In this document: positions 5,337-9,450 of the stretch, in pieces
Numbering within the stretch: the first letter of the stretch is position 1
How the letters are laid out: the number at the start of each line of letters is the position of its first letter
Assembly: GCA_016193065.1 (NCBI GenBank)
Contig: JACPSX010000061.1
Span: forward strand, 1-9,450
Length of the DNA: 9,450 nucleotides
Direction of reading: 5' to 3'
Origin: Candidatus Tectimicrobiota bacterium
GTDB taxonomy: Bacteria > JACPSX01
Notes under the pieces: generated by a model
What the model was told of the DNA's origin: nothing
The model's database searches: none
The model's input: only the letters and a program-made list of their open reading frames with translations
Program-made: the position numbers and the translations under genes

Positions 5337-6161
5337 TCAGCGTTGGCAGAATGGGCAGAAGAAACTGCTCCGCCCCGCCTGGACAATCCGGCGGATCCGT
5401 GTCGAGCAATTCGAACAAGGCTTCCCTTCTTTTCCGTAGACGCGCAGCCGGATCTGGAAATCCCCGGGCTGTCCGTTTCCGTCCCGGTAATCGGAGAAGG
5501 ACGTGCCGCGTTGTGCAATTGCGTCCCGCAGAATCGCGCGCAACGATTCCGTGAGGCGCGCGAAGGTCGCTTTCGAGAGGCGCGAGACCGCACGGTTGGG
5601 ACGGATGCGGGCCGCGAACAGCGCCTCGTTGGCGTAAATGTTGCCGATTCCCGCAATCACCCGGCCGTCCATGAGGAAGTTCTTTACAGGGAGGTGCCTC
5701 CCCCGGGAGCGCACCCACAGATAATCTTCGGGCATGGAATCGCCGAGTGGCTCGGGCCCCATATTCCGGAAGGAGGGATCGCGGGCCAGAGTTTTCCCGC
5801 TTGCGGCGAAGACCAGGCCAAAACGGCGCTTGTCTTCATAGCGCAGATCTTTTCCTCCGGACAGGTGGAACAGCAGGCAGTCATACGGATGCACAGGGGC
5901 TTGGGAGCTCACGACCCGCAGCCGCCCCGTCATTCCCAGGTGAAGCACGAGCACTTGAGGAGAATTGAGAGAAAAGAGAAGGTACTTCCCGCGTCGTTCA
6001 ACGGTTTCCAGCCGCCTGCCCACAACCTGCCGCTTCAGCCGGGAGGGATGGACGGGCCGGCGCAGTTCTCTCTGGAGAACCGTGAGGCCCATGATCTTAC
6101 GCCCTGTCACCAGGGGGAGAAGCGTCCGGCGGACCGTCTCGACTTCGGGAAGCTCCGGCAT
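5337..6161 (-). CDS. mutM: Formamidopyrimidine-DNA glycosylase (Fpg/MutM)
   Basis: 274 aa, full length. It is a base-excision repair enzyme that removes 8-oxoguanine and formamidopyrimidines and then cuts the abasic strand by beta/delta elimination. All hallmarks are visible: N-terminal MPELPEVETV with catalytic Pro2 and Glu3, Lys59 in RRGKYLLF, LGMTGRL at 75-81, KRRFG at 111-115, the GIGNIYANE motif with Asn174, and a C-terminal zinc finger with Cys249, Cys252, Cys269 and Cys272 plus the DNA-binding Arg264. The ATG at 6161 leaves Pro2 exposed after Met removal, as required, and has a GAGG ribosome site. It starts 6 bp after the methyltransferase stop, so the two are almost certainly co-transcribed. 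Likely active. Confidence 0.97.
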   Translation of the reverse strand: MPELPEVETVRRTLLPLVTGRKIMGLTVLQRELRRPVHPSRLKRQVVGRRLETVERRGKYLLFSLNSPQVLVLHLGMTGRLRVVSSQAPVHPYDCLLFHLSGGKDLRYEDKRRFGLVFAASGKTLARDPSFRNMGPEPLGDSMPEDYLWVRSRGRHLPVKNFLMDGRVIAGIGNIYANEALFAARIRPNRAVSRLSKATFARLTESLRAILRDAIAQRGTSFSDYRDGNGQPGDFQIRLRVYGKEGKPCSNCSTRIRRIVQAGRSSFFCPFCQR

Positions 6162-6167
6162 GAAACC

Positions 6168-6983
6168 TCAGTCACCCCCCTTGCAGCCTGACACCAAACC
6201 AAAGGTGAGCGAACCGGTCAGGGTGGGTTCGGGTTCCTCCTCCGGAGGAATTTGAAAATAGGATTGCGCAAACCGGGCGCGGACCTCTGCGGACCTGTGC
6301 GCCCCGGCGGTCTGGGCCGCTTCGTACCAGTGCTTTCCCATGGGCACCTTGTCAGCGGAATCCCCGTAAAACACCAGGGGCTGAGGCCAGGTGGTGATTT
6401 CCACGAAACCGGCCATGAACAGGATCTGGCGCAGCTCGGAGAGGGGGAGCATGCAAAACTCAGGGCCGTGGGTGCGGCGGAAGACGTTTTGGACCAACTG
6501 GGTCACCTCGGTCTCCACGGCATCCGACGGCTCGCGGACCACGGGGTCCAGTATCATAATCTTCCCTCCGGTACGAAGGACACGGCGGGCTTCCTTGAGC
6601 GCCGCGCCCTTACGCTTGAAGTGATGGAGGCTGAACACGGAGACCACCAGGTCCAGGGTTCCTGTTTTGAGCGGGAGATTTTCCCCCCGGCCGCAGACCA
6701 GGAAGAAGTTCCTGCCTCCCTCTTCCGTCTTATGTTCGCCGGCCACATGGAGCATGGCCGGAGCGGGATCGACACCTACCAAAACACCCCGCGGCAGGTC
6801 AGGCAACAAAGCCCGGGCCACCCGGCCCGTCCCCGCCCCCATATCCAGGACCTTTTCCGTGCCCCTTAGCTTCAGATGGCGGATCATCTCTTCGATGAGC
6901 GCCGTCCGGCTGTTAGACTGGCCCATCCTCCGGTCAAAATCACGGGCGTGGTTGTGGTCATGAAAGGGCGTTCTTCGTGACAC
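6168..6983 (-). CDS. Class I SAM-dependent methyltransferase (UbiE/Methyltransf_11 type)
   Basis: 271 aa from the GTG at 6983, chosen because TAGGAGAG lies five bases upstream and because the longer frame (to 7082) would overlap the previous gene's end by about 90 bp. Motif I is VLDMGAGTGR at 45-54, the acidic ribose-binding residue is Asp72 in VGVDPAPAM, motif II is LDLVVSVFSLHHF at 110-122, and LKEARRVLRTGGKIMILDP at 129-147 follows in the usual order. The N-terminus is rich in His, Asp and Arg (FHDHNHARDFDRRM), a pattern often seen in methyltransferases related to UbiE. The substrate cannot be told; a small molecule is more likely than RNA or protein. It lies 10 bp after the adenosine-specific kinase gene and directly before mutM. 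Confidence 0.9.
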   Translation of the reverse strand: MSRRTPFHDHNHARDFDRRMGQSNSRTALIEEMIRHLKLRGTEKVLDMGAGTGRVARALLPDLPRGVLVGVDPAPAMLHVAGEHKTEEGGRNFFLVCGRGENLPLKTGTLDLVVSVFSLHHFKRKGAALKEARRVLRTGGKIMILDPVVREPSDAVETEVTQLVQNVFRRTHGPEFCMLPLSELRQILFMAGFVEITTWPQPLVFYGDSADKVPMGKHWYEAAQTAGAHRSAEVRARFAQSYFQIPPEEEPEPTLTGSLTFGLVSGCKGGD

Positions 6984-6993
6984 GAGCTCTCTC

Positions 6994-7476
6994 CTACAGC
7001 TTGTAGCCGATCTTGCGCAAAAAGTCCTGACGGGCGGCCGTTTCCTGGGGGCCTTCCACCCCCTTGGACTTTTCCCCGTCAATCACGCCGAGGATCCCTC
7101 TCCCCTGCTCGGTCTCGCCGATCACCACCTCCACCGGGTTCGCGCTGGCGCAAAAGATCCGGCACACCTCGGGGACGTTCTTGACGGCGTTCAGCACGTT
7201 GATGGGAAAAACGTTCCCGAGCAGGATCAAAAAGCAGTGGCCCGCCGACAGGCTTAAGGCATTCCGCTTTGCCAGCTCCGTCAGCTCCGGGTCGGTGCCG
7301 CTCGCTCGCACCAGGCACGGCCCCGAGGACTCGCAAAAGGCGAGCCCGAACTTGATCCCCGGGACGGCCGTCACCAGGACTTCGTGGAGGTCTTCGACCG
7401 TCTTGATGAAATGGGATTGCCCCAGGATCAGATTCAAGTCCCCCGGTTTCTCCAGCTTGACCGTTTTAATCTCCAC
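6994..7476 (-). CDS. Adenosine-specific kinase family protein (PF04008)
   Basis: 160 aa, the usual length of this compact family. Recognisable conserved blocks are KFGLAFCESSGPCLVRASG (42-60), NALSLSAGHCFLILL (72-86), FPINVLNAVKNVPEVCRIFC (90-109), ANPVEVVIGETEQGRGILGVI (112-132) and the C-terminal LRKIGYK. The family was named from a crystallised archaeal member that binds adenosine; its true reaction in bacteria is poorly established, so I use the family name only. The start is the GTG at 7476 with GGGGGTGG close upstream. It stands between the DUF2283-like genes (54-bp gap) and the methyltransferase (10-bp gap), so it is probably in the same minus-strand operon. Cytosolic, with no membrane segments. 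Confidence 0.9.
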   Translation of the reverse strand: MEIKTVKLEKPGDLNLILGQSHFIKTVEDLHEVLVTAVPGIKFGLAFCESSGPCLVRASGTDPELTELAKRNALSLSAGHCFLILLGNVFPINVLNAVKNVPEVCRIFCASANPVEVVIGETEQGRGILGVIDGEKSKGVEGPQETAARQDFLRKIGYKL

Positions 7477-7530
7477 GACCCACCCCCAGTCCGGAAACTT
7501 GATGTTCCGAGTTCTGGTTCGCTCCCTCTG

Positions 7531-7734
7531 CTATGTCCCAGTAACGACTTCCTGATACGAAAACTCCTGCAGTCGCGCATTGGCACGGGCATGCTCAATC
7601 GTCATGCTCACAAGGTTTCCCTCCCGGTCCAGATCTACGTATATACTTTCGCTGTTCTCCCTTGTCTCGGCGACCTCATGGTCTGTGAATTCAACAAGGG
7701 CAGTATCTGTATCTGAGAAGTACTTCACCCTCAT
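7531..7734 (-). CDS. DUF2283-like small protein, second of a tandem pair
   Basis: 67 aa from the ATG at 7734, preferred to the ATG five codons upstream because GAGGGAAGG precedes it at correct spacing. The beginning MRVKYFSDTDTALVEF is the typical first beta hairpin of DUF2283 (a 'xxYD...D.L.I.F' pattern). SIYVDLDREGNLVSMTIEHAR at about 35-55 is the second conserved block, where a charged residue and E/D-x-x-G normally occur. The function is unknown; such proteins often accompany DUF4258-like proteins in toxin-antitoxin-like pairs. It follows its paralogue by 61 bp. Confidence 0.7.
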   Translation of the reverse strand: MRVKYFSDTDTALVEFTDHEVAETRENSESIYVDLDREGNLVSMTIEHARANARLQEFSYQEVVTGT

Positions 7735-7795
7735 TTCCTTCCCTCTCATCCAGCTTCGAGATGATCAGTCCCCCGGGAAATCGGTCCTGCGATCT

Positions 7796-8008
7796 TCAAA
7801 CCGCCACGGTCTCGAAAGCGACCCGCCACTGCTCAGATTCGGCAACAGTGAAGTTCAGCCTCTCAAATCCAATAACGTGACCGGATTTGTCTTTCATCAG
7901 TATCACTTCATCGCCTGTCTCTTCGCAAACGTATTCCTCTTGCGGATCGCCGAACCAAACGGTCAGCGTGTTCCCCACACGATCGTAAAACACTTTTACT
8001 TCGGCCAT
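7796..8008 (-). CDS. DUF2283-like small protein, first of a tandem pair
   Basis: 70 aa. AAGGAG lies six bases before the ATG at 8008. MAEVKVFYDRVGNTLTVWFG and then VILMKDKSGHVIGFERLNF give the two conserved DUF2283 blocks. Its start overlaps the end of the DUF4258-like gene by 13 bp, so the two are translationally coupled, as is common for toxin-antitoxin-type pairs. The C-terminus (TVAESEQWRVAFETVAV) is weakly amphipathic and could be a partner-binding tail. Family membership is fairly sure; the antitoxin role is inferred from context. Confidence 0.75.
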   Translation of the reverse strand: MAEVKVFYDRVGNTLTVWFGDPQEEYVCEETGDEVILMKDKSGHVIGFERLNFTVAESEQWRVAFETVAV

Positions 8009-8328
8009 ACCCGTACTCCTTCTTTAATGGCCTCGGTAGGATATGTCGTAATCAGGAAGCCCTCTCCATCGAGGCGTTTCACGACGGCACAGACCCACCC
8101 TCTTCCCTGTTTCGACTTGTAGAATAAATATACCGCCTGATCCTGTCGGCTCTGTCGTATTTCGTCTGGGTTCTCTAGGGCTTCTCTGACAACTGACTCG
8201 TGCTCTGCCATCACCGGATGCTTGACGGTAGTTATCACCTCCCAGTAAGAACGAGTGACACGCACACAAAAATTGAGCGGTGTCTGGATTTCAAAGAGCA
8301 CCTGTCGCTCGGGTGAGTCGTCTGCCAT
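7996..8328 (-). CDS. DUF4258-like protein, candidate toxin-like partner
   Basis: 110 aa from the ATG at 8328. The core is TTVKHPVMAEHESVVREALENPDEIRQSRQDQAVYLFY (33-70), then WVCAVVKRLDGEGFLITTYPTEAIKEGVRVW (78-108). The pattern 'KHP-M ... PDEIRxSR ... hydrophobic strand ... GFLITTYPT..IK.G...W' is typical of proteins labelled DUF4258 or BECR-like, a fold that includes RNase toxins. Residues that could serve catalysis are His37, His43, Arg58, Arg61, Thr94 and Thr95, but nothing proves activity. It is the first gene of the minus-strand operon and overlaps the first DUF2283 gene. No good Shine-Dalgarno is visible; a TAAAAT seven bases before the ATG raises the chance of a leaderless transcript. 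Confidence 0.65.
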   Translation of the reverse strand: MADDSPERQVLFEIQTPLNFCVRVTRSYWEVITTVKHPVMAEHESVVREALENPDEIRQSRQDQAVYLFYKSKQGRGWVCAVVKRLDGEGFLITTYPTEAIKEGVRVWPK

Positions 8329-8391
8329 GCGACTTATTTTACCTCACCCTTTGAAATAACAAAAGGATGCTTTGTCCTCTGATACCTTACC

Positions 8392-8420
8392 TTCCCATTC
8401 CGTGCCCGACCTCCTATAAT
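8392..8420 (+). promoter_or_regulatory. Predicted promoter of cinA
   Basis: A perfect TATAAT (8415-8420) has TTCCCA (8392-8397) 17 bp upstream, a 4 of 6 match to the -35 box. It lies 21 bp before the cinA ATG, giving a short leader that still contains the GGAGG ribosome site. It occupies the 113-bp divergent gap between cinA and the DUF4258-like gene. Confidence 0.55.
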
Positions 8421-8441
8421 GAACCCCTGGAGGGCCGACCC

Positions 8442-9450
8442 ATGATCGCCGAGATCCTCTCCGTAGGCACCGAGCTTCTCCTGGGCCATACGGACACGAA
8501 CGCTTCCTACCTGGCCACCCAACTGGCCCGCTACGGTATCGACCTCCACTGGATCTCGCAGGTGGGGGACAATCGCGAACGCCTGACTGAGGCCATCGCC
8601 CGGGCCTGGAGCCGCTCGCAGCTCATTTTGATCACTGGAGGGCTGGGACCCACCGAAGACGACCTGACTCGCGAGGCCATTGCCGACGCCCTGGGAGAAC
8701 CGCTGGCCATCGATCCGGATCAGGCCCGGGAGCAGGAAGCCACCTACGTCGCCCAGGGCAGGTCCCTCCCCATGCCTGCGGGCCGCCTCAAGCAGTCCGC
8801 CCGCATCCCCTCGGCCTGCTTTCTTCCCAACCACTACGGAACGGCACCCGGCTGGCTGGTGGCGAAAGACGGCAAGATCCTGGCCACCATGCCCGGCGTG
8901 CCCGTGGAAATGACCCACATGTGGGAGGAAGAGATCGTCCCCCGCCTCAGAGACCTGGGGTGCATCACGCACACGATTCACTCCCGCACCTTGAAGATGC
9001 TCGGGATCGGCGAATCCATGGTCGAGGACGAGATTCGGGATCTCATCCACTCTTCCAATCCCACGGCGGCGACCTATGCCACCCGCACCGGAGTCCATGT
9101 CCGGATCACGGCCAAGGCCGCCGCCGTGGCGGAGGCCGAGGCCATGATTGCCCCCCTGGAGCGCGAGATACGCGCCCGTCTGGGCAAATATATTTACGGT
9201 GTCGACGAAGAAGGGATCGGAGCCAGCGTGAACCGCCTTCTCCGGCAACACGGTCTCACGCTGGCCACTGTGGAAATCGGCAGTGCGGGAAGCCTGTGCG
9301 CGATGCTAACCGAGGGTAAAGAGCCTTCTTCCTACCGGGGCGGGATCGTACTCTCCAATGGCCGCGACATCAGATCTTTCTGCCCGGCCGCGGGGCTGAT
9401 TGAGACCCCAGACACAGAGGACCCCGGGACTTTGCAGGCCCTCGCTGCCC
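8442..9450 (+). CDS. cinA: CinA-like protein (MoCF-binding domain plus degenerate amidase domain), partial at right edge
   Basis: 336 codons are visible and the gene runs off the window. The N-terminal MoaB/MogA-like domain is complete: IAEILSVGTELLLG at the start, LILITGGLGPTEDDLTREA at 61-79, ATMPGVPVEM at 148-157 and KMLGIGESMVED at 185-196. The linker domain (RTGVHVRITAKA) follows. Full CinA proteins couple an ADP-ribose pyrophosphatase-type N-terminal domain to a PncC-type nicotinamide-nucleotide amidase in NAD recycling. Here the amidase motif, normally AESCTGG, reads VEIGSAG (277-283), with Ile where the catalytic Ser belongs, and the GGVVAYSNEAK motif is reduced to GGIVLSNGRD, so the amidase is probably inactive. 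The ATG at 8442 has GGAGG eight bases upstream. The family is certain; loss of amidase activity is inferred. Confidence 0.93.
   Translation, partial: MIAEILSVGTELLLGHTDTNASYLATQLARYGIDLHWISQVGDNRERLTEAIARAWSRSQLILITGGLGPTEDDLTREAIADALGEPLAIDPDQAREQEATYVAQGRSLPMPAGRLKQSARIPSACFLPNHYGTAPGWLVAKDGKILATMPGVPVEMTHMWEEEIVPRLRDLGCITHTIHSRTLKMLGIGESMVEDEIRDLIHSSNPTAATYATRTGVHVRITAKAAAVAEAEAMIAPLEREIRARLGKYIYGVDEEGIGASVNRLLRQHGLTLATVEIGSAGSLCAMLTEGKEPSSYRGGIVLSNGRDIRSFCPAAGLIETPDTEDPGTLQALAA

Noticed and set aside
5323-5340. Possible terminator CTGA-TTCCCG-TCAG between the MFS gene and mutM
   Set aside because: Only four base pairs and no T-run on either strand.
5343-6191. 282-codon plus-strand open frame opposite mutM
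   Set aside because: It is a shadow of mutM; the minus strand carries every Fpg motif.
8334-9251. 305-codon minus-strand open frame opposite cinA
   Set aside because: It lies antisense to the strongly conserved CinA sequence and its product is a low-complexity Gly/Asp/His-rich shadow, as expected in GC-rich DNA.

Overview
The window looks like a bacterial chromosome segment with two different halves. The right half (about 4.1 to 9.45 kb) is tightly packed and GC-rich, with Shine-Dalgarno-led ATG and GTG starts and ordinary conserved bacterial families. The left half (1 to about 4.0 kb) is looser and lower in GC. It holds two poorly conserved genes, repeats, hairpins and fragments of an integron-type integrase, which is the look of an accessory or decaying integron-like region. 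I cannot assign a phylum from sequence alone; an uncultivated, moderately GC-rich bacterium is the most I would say.

Left region, all genes on the minus strand. Read leftward from 4.0 kb, the order is: a degenerate repeat copy ending in an integron-integrase (IntI) C-terminal remnant (copy B, 4008-3746); a 209-aa protein with a membrane segment and a polyproline tract (3479-2850); a doubtful small membrane ORF (2729-2253); a second copy of the same repeat with its own integrase remnant (copy A, 2484-2211); and a 625-aa cysteine-containing beta-sandwich-type protein with two carboxypeptidase-regulatory-like modules (2066-189). The large gene is followed by a strong long hairpin (109-174) and an imperfect palindrome bordered by an attC-like half site (41-105). 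The repeat-gene-repeat-gene order, with attC-like palindromes after both genes, suggests remnants of integron cassettes.

Right region. A Fsr-type MFS transporter (4107-5330, plus strand) has a good promoter just outside repeat copy B. It converges, with a 6-bp gap, on a minus-strand operon read from 8328 down to 5337: a DUF4258-like protein, two tandem DUF2283-like small proteins, an adenosine-specific kinase family protein, a class I SAM methyltransferase and formamidopyrimidine-DNA glycosylase (mutM). The first three small genes resemble a toxin-antitoxin-like accessory module placed ahead of conserved genes. Divergent from them is cinA (8442 to beyond the right edge), with a TATAAT promoter. 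Its visible C-terminal domain has lost the usual amidase catalytic residues.

No rRNA, tRNA, CRISPR array or intact transposase was seen.
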